Source: Pseudomonas helmanticensis (GTDB lineage: Bacteria > Pseudomonadota > Gammaproteobacteria > Pseudomonadales > Pseudomonadaceae). Taken from it: 64,000 nucleotides of DNA. Where the stretch lies: NCBI RefSeq assembly GCF_900182985.1, contig NZ_FXUY01000001.1:1488001-1552000 (forward strand). The letters are read 5' to 3'. The notes beneath the pieces are model-generated. The model was not told the origin of the DNA. It did not search any database and saw nothing but the letters and a program-made list of their open reading frames with translations. The position numbers and the translations under genes are program-made. Below, one piece after another: positions 23,953 to 33,373 of the stretch; position 1 is the first letter of the stretch, and each line of letters starts with the position of its first letter.

Positions 23953-25056
23953 TCATTTGCCAGTGGCGGTCTTGAACTTGGTCCAGGTACGCATGCGTGC
24001 GCGCATGTCCGCCTGGGGAATATCCTTGCCCGGGATCAAACGAGCATAGGTCGCTTCGTCGAGGTAGATGTCCGGGTTGTCACGCATGCTCGCATCGACA
24101 CTCGCCCGCGCCTTGGCGTTGGAGGTCGGGTAACCGGTGAAATTGCTGATCGCCGCCATGTTCTGCGGGCGCATGACGAAGTTGATGAACGCATAGGCGT
24201 ATTCCGGGTGTTTGGCGTCGACCGCAATGGCCATGGTGTCCATCCATACCGTGGTGCCTTCACGCGGCACGCGATATTCGAAGCGTGTGTGTTTGCCGGC
24301 GCTGTCGGAGGTGCGTTGCGCCTGGGTCATGTCGCCGCTGTAACCGAGCGAAAGGCACAGGTTGCCGTTGACCAGATCGGTCACCGGTTGCGACTGGAAC
24401 TTGCGGATGTACGGCCGCAGCTTCATCAGCAAATCACTCGCCGCCGCCAGATCCGCAGGCTTGGCGCTGCGCGGATCGCGACCGAGATAATTGAGCACCA
24501 CCGCCAGCACTTCGTCCGGTGAGTCGATCATCGAGATCCCGCAGTCGGCGAATTTCGCCGCCAGTTCCGGCTTGAACAGCATGTCCAGGCTGTTGACCGG
24601 TGCGTCGGCCATGCGCTTTTTGATCTGTTCTTCGTTGTAAGTCAGGCCGATGGTGCCCCAGGTGTAGGGCACCGTGGCTTTGTTGGAGTGCTCGTAATGG
24701 CTGCGCAGTTTCTGTAACCCGGGTTCGATGTCCGCTGTTTCAGTCAGCTTCGCCTGGTCCAGTGGCATCAGGCTGCCGGCGCGCATCAGCCGTTCGGCCA
24801 CGGTGTCGCCGGGGAAGATCAAGTCATAGCCGCTGCCGCCGGAGAGCATCTTCGCTTCAAGGGTTTCGCTGCCATCCATGACGTCGTAGATCACCTTGAT
24901 CCCGGTTTCGGCAGTGAAGCGGCTCAGGGTGTCTTCGGCAAAATAATCGGCCCAGTTGTACAGGCGCAGGGTTTTGTCCTCGGCATGCAATGACGGGATA
25001 ACGCAGGTCAGCGCCAGGCCCATCGCGCCGAGCAACCGCTTGTGGTTCATAGCCAT
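23953..25056 (-). CDS. Polyamine-type periplasmic binding protein (agu2C)
   Basis: 367 residues. A signal peptide (LLGAMGLALTCVIPSLHA) is followed by a PotF/SpuD-type fold. The sequence KTLRLYNWADYFAEDTL opens the first lobe, YDLIFPGDTVAERLM and VPYTWGTIGLTYNE follow, and MDTMAIAVDAKHPEYAYAFI is near the end. These proteins bind putrescine, spermidine or agmatine. No ABC permease or ATPase is encoded beside it, so it must work with a transporter encoded elsewhere or act in sensing. AAGGGG lies before the ATG at 25056. The ATG is one base beyond the amidohydrolase stop. Confidence 0.9.
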   Translation of the reverse strand: MAMNHKRLLGAMGLALTCVIPSLHAEDKTLRLYNWADYFAEDTLSRFTAETGIKVIYDVMDGSETLEAKMLSGGSGYDLIFPGDTVAERLMRAGSLMPLDQAKLTETADIEPGLQKLRSHYEHSNKATVPYTWGTIGLTYNEEQIKKRMADAPVNSLDMLFKPELAAKFADCGISMIDSPDEVLAVVLNYLGRDPRSAKPADLAAASDLLMKLRPYIRKFQSQPVTDLVNGNLCLSLGYSGDMTQAQRTSDSAGKHTRFEYRVPREGTTVWMDTMAIAVDAKHPEYAYAFINFVMRPQNMAAISNFTGYPTSNAKARASVDASMRDNPDIYLDEATYARLIPGKDIPQADMRARMRTWTKFKTATGK

Positions 25057-25057
25057 G

Positions 25058-25966
25058 TCAGACCCCTTGAGTGTTCCAGCGTGCATGAAGGTGGCGGCCA
25101 TCCTGGCTGAGCAGTGCGCCGTACATCTCCGGACGGCGATCGCGGTAGATGCCCCAGATCAAACGTTCTTCGCGCATCGCCGCCAGATCGAGGCTTTGCA
25201 GGAGCACGCCAGTGCTGTCGCGGTCGGCTGTGGCGAGCAACTGGCCCTTGTGATCGCTGATGAACGATGAACCGTAGAAGCTCATTTGCAGCGCTGGATC
25301 GGTGGTCGCCACTTCGCGCCCGACACGGTTCGAGGCCACCACCGGCAGCAGATTGGCCGCGGCGTGACCGCGCATGGTCATCTGCCAGTGATCGCGAGAA
25401 TCCAGCGCCGCGCAGCCCGGCTCCGAACCGATGGCGGTCGGGTACAGCAGCACTTCGGCGCCCATCAAGGCCAGGCAGCGCGCGGTTTCCGGGAACCACT
25501 GATCCCAGCAGATACCCACGCCGAGACGGCCGAACGCGGTGTCCCAGACTTTGAAACCGGTGTCGCCGGGGCTGAAATATTCCTTTTCCTGATAGCCGAT
25601 GGCATTGGGGATGTGAGTCTTGCGATACACCCCCAGCAGGCGCCCGTCGGCATCGGCCACGGCCAACGAATTGAAGTAGGCGTTGCCGGCCTTCTCGAAC
25701 CAGCTCAACGGCAACACCACGCCCAACTCGCGGGCCAATGCGGCGAAGCGTTCCAGCACACGGCTGTCGCGATATTCTTCGGCCAGGGCCATGTGCTTAT
25801 GGCTTTGTTCGATGCAGAAATATGGCGTGGCGAACAGCTCCTGCAACAGGATCACTTGCGCGCCCTGCTGCGCCGCATCGCGGACGAGTTGCTCGGCACG
25901 ATCGAGGTTGCCCGACAGATCCCAGGTGCACGGCATCTGGGTGGTAGCGATGGTCAGCGTTGTCAT
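25058..25966 (-). CDS. aguB: N-carbamoylputrescine amidase
   Basis: 302 residues of the nitrilase/CN-hydrolase superfamily. The Glu-Lys-Cys triad is visible in ILLQELFATPYF (Glu), YRKTHIPN (Lys) and LGVGICWDQWFPE (Cys). It splits N-carbamoylputrescine to putrescine, CO2 and ammonia, the second step of agmatine use. Length and the SHKHMALAEEY stretch fit AguB. It starts four bases after the agmatine deiminase stop, so the two enzymes are co-translated. By order and neighbours it corresponds to agu2B. Confidence 0.95.
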   Translation of the reverse strand: MTTLTIATTQMPCTWDLSGNLDRAEQLVRDAAQQGAQVILLQELFATPYFCIEQSHKHMALAEEYRDSRVLERFAALARELGVVLPLSWFEKAGNAYFNSLAVADADGRLLGVYRKTHIPNAIGYQEKEYFSPGDTGFKVWDTAFGRLGVGICWDQWFPETARCLALMGAEVLLYPTAIGSEPGCAALDSRDHWQMTMRGHAAANLLPVVASNRVGREVATTDPALQMSFYGSSFISDHKGQLLATADRDSTGVLLQSLDLAAMREERLIWGIYRDRRPEMYGALLSQDGRHLHARWNTQGV

Positions 25967-25970
25967 GATT

Positions 25971-27023
25971 TCAACCCTTCACCGGCCAGGCTGGCTGCTG
26001 CTGGGTGATGCAGTGCACCCCGCCGCCGCCATGCGCCAGATGATTGATGCGCACCGGCACCACTTCGCGTCCGGGGAAGGCTTGCGCCAATACCTTGGCT
26101 GCAACGTCGTCGGCCTCGATGCCATACGCCGGCATGATGATCGCGCCGTTGGCAATATAGAAATTGGTGTACGAGGCGCAAAACACTTCGGCTTCGGTAT
26201 CGACCGCGTCGCTGGCTTCGAACAGTTCGATCAGCTCGAATTTGCGCCCCTGTGCATCGGTGGCGAGTTCCAGCGCTCGACGGTTTTCGCGTGCCACTTC
26301 GGCGTACACCGACGATTGCTCGTGAGTCGCATCCACCAGTAAAACGCCGGGCCGGGCAAATGCGCAGACGCCATCGACGTGGCCGTCAGTCATGTCGCCG
26401 GTGACGTAATCCGGATCGCCCGGCAGCCAGATGGTCTTCTTCACGCCGAGCAAACGGCTGAAGATCTCTTCCATCTCGGCCTTGCTCATGCCCGGGTTGC
26501 GGTTCGGGTTGAGCAGCACCGATTCGGTGGTGATCAGTGTGCCTTCGCCGTCAACGTGAATCGCCCCGCCCTCGTTGCTCAGCGGTGTGCCGAAACATTC
26601 CAGGCCGAGATGATTGAGCGCACGGCGCGCCAAGCTTTCGTCGAGATCGTGGGCCGACTTGCCACCCCACGCATTGAAGCGCCAGCTCACGCCAGCCAGC
26701 CCTTGTTGCGGGTGGCAGACAAACGTCGGGCCGGAGTCGCGACACCAGCTGTCGTTGACCGTCAATGGAATCAATTCAACGTTGGCGCCGCACAGTGCTT
26801 TCGCGCTGGCAATGGCCGAAGGATCGACCACCAGTTTCACCGGTTCGAACCGGGCGATGGCGTTGGCCACACGGGCGAAATCTTCCTGCACCTGCGCCAG
26901 GGTCACGCCCCAACCTGACTCCCACAAAGCCTTGTTGTGCGGCCAGACCATCCACGTCGCAGCATGCGTGACCCATTCTGCCGGCATCATCCAGGCGCTG
27001 TTTTTATTGTCGTTGTGCTGCAT
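25971..27023 (-). CDS. aguA: Agmatine deiminase
   Basis: 350 residues with no signal peptide, a normal length for the cytoplasmic enzyme. Motifs include TWMVWPHNKALW, VNDSWCRDSGPTFV, SNEGGAIHVDGEG, TDGHVDGVCAF and the C-terminal catalytic HGGGGVHCITQQ. It hydrolyses agmatine to N-carbamoylputrescine and ammonia. It is the first gene of the operon aguA-aguB-binding protein-exported paralogue, and it is divergent from a LysR gene 111 bases away. The position suggests agu2A rather than the housekeeping copy. Confidence 0.95.
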   Translation of the reverse strand: MQHNDNKNSAWMMPAEWVTHAATWMVWPHNKALWESGWGVTLAQVQEDFARVANAIARFEPVKLVVDPSAIASAKALCGANVELIPLTVNDSWCRDSGPTFVCHPQQGLAGVSWRFNAWGGKSAHDLDESLARRALNHLGLECFGTPLSNEGGAIHVDGEGTLITTESVLLNPNRNPGMSKAEMEEIFSRLLGVKKTIWLPGDPDYVTGDMTDGHVDGVCAFARPGVLLVDATHEQSSVYAEVARENRRALELATDAQGRKFELIELFEASDAVDTEAEVFCASYTNFYIANGAIIMPAYGIEADDVAAKVLAQAFPGREVVPVRINHLAHGGGGVHCITQQQPAWPVKG

Positions 27024-27134
27024 GATATGCCTCGTTAGTTAAGCCAATGTGTTCACGACGCCAATGCTACGTAGGCGCAAACAGGCAAACAAACGATGGA
27101 TTTTGCGGATAACTGATTAGAGGAACTTATCGAT

Positions 27135-28043
27135 ATGCTCAAGCACTGGCCACCGCTCAGCTCGCTGCGCGGCTTTGAAGCGGCTGCCCGACTTGGCAGT
27201 TTTCACAAGGCGGCTGAAGAGCTGAGCCTCACTCAATCAGCGATCAGCCAGCAGATCCGCAGCCTTGAGGCGTATCTGGAACAGCCGCTGTTTTTCCGCA
27301 GCGGGCGCAGCGTCGCGCTCACCGATGCCGGGCATGATTTGCTCAGCACCACGCAGGCGATGCTGCAGCAATTGTCAGTCGGCATTCGTCGCCTGGGGCA
27401 ATATCAGAAACCCAATCAATTGGTGCTCAACACCACGCCGGCGTTCGCCCGACATTGGTTGCTGCCGCGTCTGGCGGACTTTCGCGCGCAACATCCAGAG
27501 GTCGATCTGTGGATCTACAGCACCGATGAAGTGCCGGACATGGCCACGCAAACCATCGACATCGCGGTGCGCGACGACATCAGCTCGCAGGCCGAATGCA
27601 GTTTCAAGGTGCTGCACGCCGACCGACTCTATCCCGCCTGCCATCCGAGCCTGTTGACCCAGCCAGCAGCCGGACGCACCACGTTGCATGGTGAGCGGGA
27701 AATGGACTGGAGTCATTGGGCAGTCGAAGCCGGGATCGACGTCGGCCAGCAGGATCAGGGGCTGAACTTTTCCGATCCGGGATTGCTGCTCGACGCCGCC
27801 TGTGCGGGGCTTGGCATCGCTCTGGTCAGTCAGTTGCTCAGCCGTCAGGCGCAAGCTGACGGCTTGTTGCAAGCGCTGGTCGAGGACACCATTCGCGGAC
27901 CGAACTGGGCCTTGTTGACCCATCGCGACAGTGAGCATGACCCGCTGGCGAAAAGCTTCATCGCCTGGTTGTCAGCCAATCTCAGCGCTGATCAGATCAC
28001 CGAGAAAACACCGGCGCCGAGTCTTCCTTCCAAGCGGCCATAA
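27135..28043 (+). CDS. LysR-family regulator, probable regulator of the agmatine operon
   Basis: 302 residues of the GcvA-like LysR subgroup (WPPLSSLRGFEAAARLGSF, then EELSLTQSAISQQIRSLE). The effector domain begins near residue 93. It is divergent from aguA, and the 111-base shared gap is the natural place for its binding sites. AGAGGAACTTATCGAT precedes the ATG. Its last 52 bases overlap the 3' end of the convergent radical SAM remnant. The C-terminal tail (QITEKTPAPSLPSKRP) lies in that overlap and may be an altered end. Confidence 0.9.
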   Translation: MLKHWPPLSSLRGFEAAARLGSFHKAAEELSLTQSAISQQIRSLEAYLEQPLFFRSGRSVALTDAGHDLLSTTQAMLQQLSVGIRRLGQYQKPNQLVLNTTPAFARHWLLPRLADFRAQHPEVDLWIYSTDEVPDMATQTIDIAVRDDISSQAECSFKVLHADRLYPACHPSLLTQPAAGRTTLHGEREMDWSHWAVEAGIDVGQQDQGLNFSDPGLLLDAACAGLGIALVSQLLSRQAQADGLLQALVEDTIRGPNWALLTHRDSEHDPLAKSFIAWLSANLSADQITEKTPAPSLPSKRP

Positions 28044-29047
28044 AGCACATAGTGCTGATAGCCATTCTTCAATTCACCGGTAGACACTGCGCGCCTGACG
28101 TCTTCGTTCAATTGCAGATACTGGGCCTCATCGAAATTTTCCGCACTGACTTCGCCAGCACGTCCCAGCATCTCGCTGTCCACCGGAAGTCCCATGCTGG
28201 CGAGATTCTCGAAATCAATGATGCGACTGACCGCGTGTCGCTCCAGTACCCCTTGGTTGGGGAACATCGAGTAGACATGCATGCCCTTTTTCGCGCAGCG
28301 GCTGCACATGTCGACGCAGTTTTTTTGCGTGTTTTTGCGCTGCATCAGTTCCGCCACCGGCATGTCGAGGTACTTGCCGACCTGATATTCGTTCTGATTG
28401 AAGATCGTGCAGCACAAAATCGTATTGCCATTGCAGTCGATCACCAGCCAGTCATCCTTGAGCAGGCAGTCTTGCTGATGATGCTGCTGGGCTACATTGA
28501 CAATATCGTCGTAGGGCGGCAGCGCCAGTCTTTTCAGGGTTTCGTAATCGGTATCGGTGACTGAAGGATCGCGGTCGATAATGGCCAGCGTTTTCTCCAG
28601 CGGCATCATCACTGTATACCCGGTAGTGAAATTGAAGCCAAGGCGCTCGCTGAATTCACGCATCAGCGCTTCCTCCTCGATGTTATCGAGGTAGCGGTGA
28701 TAGTAGACGTCGGTCCGGGTTCTCAAACCCAAGCGCTGCTTGATCTCGTGCAGCGCAATCATGTTCTGTTTTACAACTTCGATATCACCACCTACATGGC
28801 CCTTTTTGTAGGTTTCCTGATAAAAGCCTGACAGCGAAATACGGAAGTAACCCGGTTCGGCCAACAAGGCTTTTTCCATGTTCTTGGCAAGATTGAGGTT
28901 GGTGCTGATACCGCTGCCCATACCGGCGGCATTGATGACTTCGATGAATTCACCAATTTTTTGATGAACCAGAGGCTCGGTCCAGTTGTACAGATAGATC
29001 GCCTTGACGCCTTCAGTTTGGGCTTTCTCGACGATCTGCTTGAACAT
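27992..29047 (-). pseudogene. 5'-truncated radical SAM/SPASM protein gene
   Basis: The 351-residue frame starts in the middle of a radical SAM barrel (LDMFKQIVEKAQ, then VKAIYLYNWTEPLVH). The segment that should hold the CxxxCxxC iron-sulfur motif is absent, because a LysR gene ends 19 bases upstream. The SPASM cysteines remain (DCNGNTILCC, CVDMCSRCAKKG). The C-terminus has a separate small motif (DEAQYLQLNEDVRRA and HYVLYGRLEGR) seen in some glycan-related proteins. Base composition is more AT-rich than the flanks. Without the cluster-binding loop it cannot work as a radical SAM enzyme. Confidence 0.8.
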
Positions 29048-29066
29048 GTCGAGTTGCCCAATTTGC

Positions 29067-29960
29067 CTACGCCATCAAGGCCACAACCCAGTCGATGAAG
29101 ACCCGCAACTTCAGGCTGACATGCCGGTTTGGCGGGTACGCCACGTAGAGCGGCATGGGCTCGAGTTGCCAGTCTTCAAACAAGGGCACCAGTTCACCTC
29201 GGGCAACGTGGGCATCGGACATATACTTCGGTAACCAGAGCACGCCCATTCCGGCGAGTCCGGCAGCCAGATAGGCATTACCGTCATCGACCGCCAACAC
29301 ATGCCGCCCCTTGATTTGCAGGTGTTCATCGGCGTTGTGCAAGGCATACGGCAGCGGTTTTCCGGTGCGCGCCCAGAGAAAACCGACCACCCGATGCCGG
29401 GAATCTTCCAGTTCCCTTGGGTGCCTGGGCGTGCCTTCGCGAGCCAGATACGCGGGTGCGGCGAATACGCCCAATTGCAGATCAGCGATCCGCCGCGCCA
29501 TCAGCGATTGATCGAGCAGCTCACCGCCGCGCACCACGCAATCGACGTTCTCATCGATGATGTCGACCATGCGATCGCTGACGCCCATGTCGATCTGGAT
29601 GTCGGGGTAGCGTCGGTGAAAGTCCGGCAGCGCCGGCATCAGAATGTGCCGGGCGAAAGGACTCGGCACATCGACCCGCAATCGGCCCGAGGGCACTGCG
29701 GCAACCCCGGGCAGGCTGGTTTCGGCGTCTTCCATGTCGGCCAGCAATTTGATCACGCGCTCGTAGTAAGCGGCGCCATCAGCGGTGACGTTGACCTTGC
29801 GCGTGGTGCGATTGAGCAGTTTGACTCGCAAGCGTGCCTCCAACTGCTGAACCAGTTGCGTCACCGTGGTTTTGCTCATGTGCAGGGTTTCTGCCGCCTT
29901 GGTGAAACTCCCCGCCTCGACCACCCGCGCGAAAGCCTGCATTGCATCGAAACGGTCCAA
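29067..29960 (-). CDS. LysR-family regulator
   Basis: 297 residues from a TTG start with AAGGGG seven bases upstream (LDRFDAMQAFARVVEAGSF). The HTH segment is FTKAAETLHMSKTTVTQLVQQLE. It belongs to the large AaeR/DntR-like group in which a MQAFARVVE start is typical. The effector domain contains SGRLRVDVPSPFARHILMP. It is divergent from a RidA gene 115 bases away. The final ALMA codons seem complete, so the neighbouring truncation has not damaged it. Confidence 0.9.
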   Translation of the reverse strand: MDRFDAMQAFARVVEAGSFTKAAETLHMSKTTVTQLVQQLEARLRVKLLNRTTRKVNVTADGAAYYERVIKLLADMEDAETSLPGVAAVPSGRLRVDVPSPFARHILMPALPDFHRRYPDIQIDMGVSDRMVDIIDENVDCVVRGGELLDQSLMARRIADLQLGVFAAPAYLAREGTPRHPRELEDSRHRVVGFLWARTGKPLPYALHNADEHLQIKGRHVLAVDDGNAYLAAGLAGMGVLWLPKYMSDAHVARGELVPLFEDWQLEPMPLYVAYPPNRHVSLKLRVFIDWVVALMA

Positions 29961-30075
29961 GATTCGCCCCTTGATTGTTTGGGATTCACAAACAGTGAAG
30001 GCCAAGCTTGCGCGTTTATCGCTGCCCTGCAAATACCTAAAGTGGCGTCATCCACTCAACTGCAGGAGACACCCC

Positions 30076-30477
30076 ATGACGCAGCGCGATGTAGTTTTTC
30101 CGCCGGCACGCCGCACGCTTTACGAGCGCAACCGCTACTCCCCGGCGCTTCGCTCGAACGGTTTTCTGTTTGTCTCGGGGCAAGTTGGCAGCGGCGAAGA
30201 CGGCAAGCCTGAAGCGGATCTGCAGAACCAGGTGCGCCAGGCGTTCCACAACCTCAATGCGATTCTCGACGAGGCCGGTTGCAGCTTCGACGACGTGGTC
30301 GACGTCACGGTGTTCATCGTCGATCCGCAGATGAAGTTCGAGACGATCTGGAATGTTGTGCTGACAGAGTTCTGGGGCGATGCGCCGCATCCGACCGTGA
30401 CGGCGGTTGGCGTGACCTGGCTGTACGGTTTCGATTTCGAGATCAAGGTGATTGCCAGGCTGCCCGAAGCAGCCTGA
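30076..30477 (+). CDS. RidA-family protein
   Basis: 133 residues. LRSNGFLFVSGQVGSGEDG, VRQAFHNLNAILDEAGCSFDD, VDVTVFIVDPQM and HPTVTAVGVTWLYGFDFEIKVIA cover the family core. The usual catalytic Arg before TAVGV is Thr in PHPTVTAVGV, so this is probably a Rid subgroup lacking imine deaminase activity. AGGAGACACCCC precedes the ATG. The divergent LysR gene is its likely regulator. Confidence 0.9.
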   Translation: MTQRDVVFPPARRTLYERNRYSPALRSNGFLFVSGQVGSGEDGKPEADLQNQVRQAFHNLNAILDEAGCSFDDVVDVTVFIVDPQMKFETIWNVVLTEFWGDAPHPTVTAVGVTWLYGFDFEIKVIARLPEAA

Positions 30478-30550
30478 TCGTCAGATCGATTTGCAGCATG
30501 GGTCGCCAGTCTTCAGACTGTCGACCCTTTCGACTTTTCCACCATCACTC

Positions 30551-31108
30551 ATGTCAGTTTCATTGCTCAAACCTGCCCTCCCCGGCATCGCCATGCGTCG
30601 TTGGCGCTTGTTGCATCGCGTCAAGCAAAGCCACGCCGCGCAGATGTTCAATGTCACCCAATCGACTATTTCCCGCTGGGAAAGCGGCGTGCTGGCGATG
30701 GATCCGGCGGCACACTTACAGCTTGAGCAACTGTTGGCCGCGCGTCTCGACACGGCTGCCGACCAGGCCCTCGCCCGGCTGGTCTGCGAAAGCGCACGCC
30801 CGGTGCACCTGGTCTGCGACCTGACCCACCGTTTGCTGGCCTGCTCTGCGTCCCGCGCCGCACAGTTCGCCAGTCCGCTGAGCGAATTGCTCGGGCAATC
30901 GCTGTGGCGTTTCGTCACGCCAGAAATCGCCAGCAACGAACTGGCGCTCGACGCGCTGGGCTGGCGCGAACTGCAGGCACCACCGGCGCTGCAATTCATC
31001 ACCGGCAGCAACGACTCCGACCTCGTGCCAATTCGCCAGAGCCTGTGCCGCTGGACACGCATTCCCCTGTCTGACGGTACGGCGGCGCGGCTGGTCGAGA
31101 CACTCTGA
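30551..31108 (+). CDS. XRE-family HTH regulator
   Basis: 185 residues. The helix-turn-helix (about 15-62) reads MRRWRLLHRVKQSHAAQMF and VTQSTISRWESGVLAMDP. The rest is a soluble domain of unknown fold with VHLVCDLTHRLLACSA and SLWRFVTPEIASNELAL, resembling a degenerate PAS-type sensor. It starts 73 bases after the RidA gene, so they may be co-transcribed. The ligand and targets are unknown. Confidence 0.75.
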   Translation: MSVSLLKPALPGIAMRRWRLLHRVKQSHAAQMFNVTQSTISRWESGVLAMDPAAHLQLEQLLAARLDTAADQALARLVCESARPVHLVCDLTHRLLACSASRAAQFASPLSELLGQSLWRFVTPEIASNELALDALGWRELQAPPALQFITGSNDSDLVPIRQSLCRWTRIPLSDGTAARLVETL

Positions 31109-31183
31109 ACGCATATTTTATGCGTGGACGCTCACCACCATCGGCTCTAGGCTTGCTTCTCGGCTCCACCACCGGGCAAGCTC

Positions 31184-32251
31184 ATGAACCTCGAAAAACT
31201 CAGTGGACGCCTCGAGTTCCTGCGTGAAGCGGAAAAACTCAAGGATGTCCTCAGAAGCGCACACACTTCCAGCGGTCGCACCGAAAGCACCGCCGAACAC
31301 AGCTGGCGCCTGTGCCTGATGGCGATCGTCTTCGCCGATGAACTGGCCGGTCTCGACCTGCTTAAAGTGCTCAAGATGTGTGTCATTCACGACTTGGGCG
31401 AGGCGATCAACGGCGACATCCCGGCGGTCGATCAAGCCGCATTCCCCGCCAAGGCCGAGCAGGAGCGTAACGACCTCCTGCTACTGACTCGCTCACTCGA
31501 CGAGACGGTGAGAAACGAAATCCTCGCGTTGTGGGACGACTACGAAAATGCCCTGTCTGCCGAGGCCAAAGCAGTCAAGGCGCTGGACAAACTCGAGACC
31601 CTGCTGCAACACACTCAAGGGCAGAACCCGGCCGATTTCGACTACCGCTTCAATCTGACTTACGGCATCAAACACACCAGTACCGAACCGGTGTTCGCAG
31701 CGCTGCGAGCGCTTATCGACCAGAACACCCGAAAAAGGATGAACATGAACCTGACTATTCGCAACGAACAACCCGACGACATCGACACCATCGCCCAGCT
31801 GACTGCAGCGGCATTTCAGAACGAAGAACACTCAAGCCACACCGAACAGCTCATCGTCAAAGCATTGCGCGAGGCCGACCAACTGAGCGTTTCGCAGGTT
31901 GCCGTGGAGAATGGCAAGATCATCGGCCATGTGGCGATCTCACCGGTGACAATTTCGTCTGGCGCCACCGGTTGGTACGGTCTTGGTCCGATCTCGGTAT
32001 GGCCTGAACGTCAGCATCAGGGCATCGGTTCGGCATTGATGAAAGCCGCATTGGCGCAATTGCAAAATCGGCACGGCGCTGGCTGCGTGGTCTTGGGCAA
32101 TCCAGGTTATTACGGGCGTTTCGGCTTCAAGAATCATCCTGAGCTGACGTTGCCCGGTGTGCCGCAGGAATACTTTCAAGTGCTGTCATTCGGCGCTGAG
32201 CTGCCTGTCGGAGAAGTGAAATACCACGATGCATTTGAGGCTACCGAATAA
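31184..32251 (+). CDS. HD-domain phosphohydrolase fused in frame to a GNAT acetyltransferase
   Basis: A single 355-codon frame. Residues 1-184 form a YfbR-like HD domain (His39 in STAEHSW, His69-Asp70 in VIHDLGEAINGD), expected to act on 5'-deoxynucleotides. Residues 187-355 form a complete GNAT domain (LTIRNEQPDDIDTIAQLT, acetyl-CoA loop QHQGIGSALMKAAL, GNPGYYGRFGF). No stop codon separates them. An internal AAAAAGG followed by ATG at 31739 and 31745 looks like a start site for a separate GNAT gene. The product may be a fusion, two proteins, or both. Confidence 0.85.
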   Translation: MNLEKLSGRLEFLREAEKLKDVLRSAHTSSGRTESTAEHSWRLCLMAIVFADELAGLDLLKVLKMCVIHDLGEAINGDIPAVDQAAFPAKAEQERNDLLLLTRSLDETVRNEILALWDDYENALSAEAKAVKALDKLETLLQHTQGQNPADFDYRFNLTYGIKHTSTEPVFAALRALIDQNTRKRMNMNLTIRNEQPDDIDTIAQLTAAAFQNEEHSSHTEQLIVKALREADQLSVSQVAVENGKIIGHVAISPVTISSGATGWYGLGPISVWPERQHQGIGSALMKAALAQLQNRHGAGCVVLGNPGYYGRFGFKNHPELTLPGVPQEYFQVLSFGAELPVGEVKYHDAFEATE

Positions 32252-32509
32252 GTCTCTGGCTGGCGCGAACCACCCGTAAATATTCGGACACACCCATTCG
32301 TTTGCCATTTCAGAGGTCGTCTGTTTGCATGCCATCCCACATCAGCAGGCAGATCAGCGAGGCGCGGGATGACCCACTACGCACTCCAGCACTTATGGCG
32401 CTGGCCTTTGCGCGCGGGAATACGTATAACCTCGCCGTTTCGTCTACCCTGAGCTTGCGCCTTACCTCGCCACTTCAGCTTTTTTGACGCTCACGAAACG
32501 GAGAATTCC

Positions 32510-33373
32510 ATGCTCAAACGAACCCTGGCACTGACCGCCGGCCTGGCCCTGTCCTTCAATGCGCTGGTGGCGCAGGCCGCTGACGTTTTGCGGGTCAGCG
32601 CGATTCCTGATGAAGCCCCGACTGAACTGCTGCGCAAATTCGAGCCGCTGGGTGCTTATCTGGAGCAGCAGTTGGGCATGAAGGTGCAGTTCGTGCCGGT
32701 GGCCGATTATCCGGCAGTGGTTGAAGCCCTGGCGACCGACCGTCTCGACATGGCCTGGCTGGGCGGTTTCACCTTTGTGCAGGCGCGTCTGAAGACCGAT
32801 GCCACGACGCCGGTGATCCCGTTGGTGCAGCGTGAACAGGATGCGCAATTCACCAGCAAATTCATCACCGCCGACCCGAATGTGCACAGCCTTGCCGACC
32901 TCAAGGGCAAGACCTTCGCCTTCGGTTCGGTGTCGTCCACTTCCGGCAGCCTGATGCCGCGCTATTTCATGCTGAAAAACGACGGCATCAAGCCCGAAGC
33001 CTATTTCAGCCGAGTCGCCTACTCCGGCGCGCACGACGCCACTGTCGCCTGGGTTCAGGCCGGCAAGGTCGATGCCGGCGTGTTGAACGCCAGCGTCTGG
33101 CAAAAACTGGTCGACAGCGGCAAGGTCGACACCAACAAGGTCAAAGTCTTCGCCACCACCCCGACTTACTTCGATTACAACTGGACCGTGCGCGGCACGC
33201 TTGATCCGGCACTCGCGGCGAAGATCAAAAAAGCCTTCCTCGACCTCGACCCGGCCAACCCCGAGCAGAAGAAGATTCTTGATCTGCAGGCAGCCAGCCG
33301 CTTCATCGACACCAAGCCCGAGAACTACAAGGGCATCGAGGAAGCCGCCCGCGCCGCCGAACTGCTGAAATGA
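32510..33373 (+). CDS. PhnD-like ABC substrate-binding protein (putative phosphonate/selenate type)
   Basis: 287 residues. A signal peptide ([18 protein letters not shown]) is followed by a PhnD/PtxB-type periplasmic domain with [34 protein letters not shown] and [15 protein letters not shown]. This group binds oxyanions. In many Pseudomonas genomes such a protein is annotated as a putative selenate binder, which I cannot confirm. GGAGAATTCC precedes the ATG. It is the first gene of a tight four-gene operon. The 258 bases upstream show no gene, and I could not place a convincing promoter there. Confidence 0.9.
   Translation: MLKRTLALTAGLALSFNALVAQAADVLRVSAIPDEAPTELLRKFEPLGAYLEQQLGMKVQFVPVADYPAVVEALATDRLDMAWLGGFTFVQARLKTDATTPVIPLVQREQDAQFTSKFITADPNVHSLADLKGKTFAFGSVSSTSGSLMPRYFMLKNDGIKPEAYFSRVAYSGAHDATVAWVQAGKVDAGVLNASVWQKLVDSGKVDTNKVKVFATTPTYFDYNWTVRGTLDPALAAKIKKAFLDLDPANPEQKKILDLQAASRFIDTKPENYKGIEEAARAAELLK

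Noticed and set aside
27108..27131. GATAA...TTATC inverted repeat before the LysR gene as a LysR binding site
   Set aside because: It lies immediately next to the start codon, the inner spacing does not fit a T-N11-A box, and the match is only five bases per arm.
32396..32412. Sigma-54-like sequence TGGCGC...TTTGC upstream of the PhnD-like gene
   Set aside because: The spacing between the GG and GC elements is one base too long for a working sigma-54 promoter.
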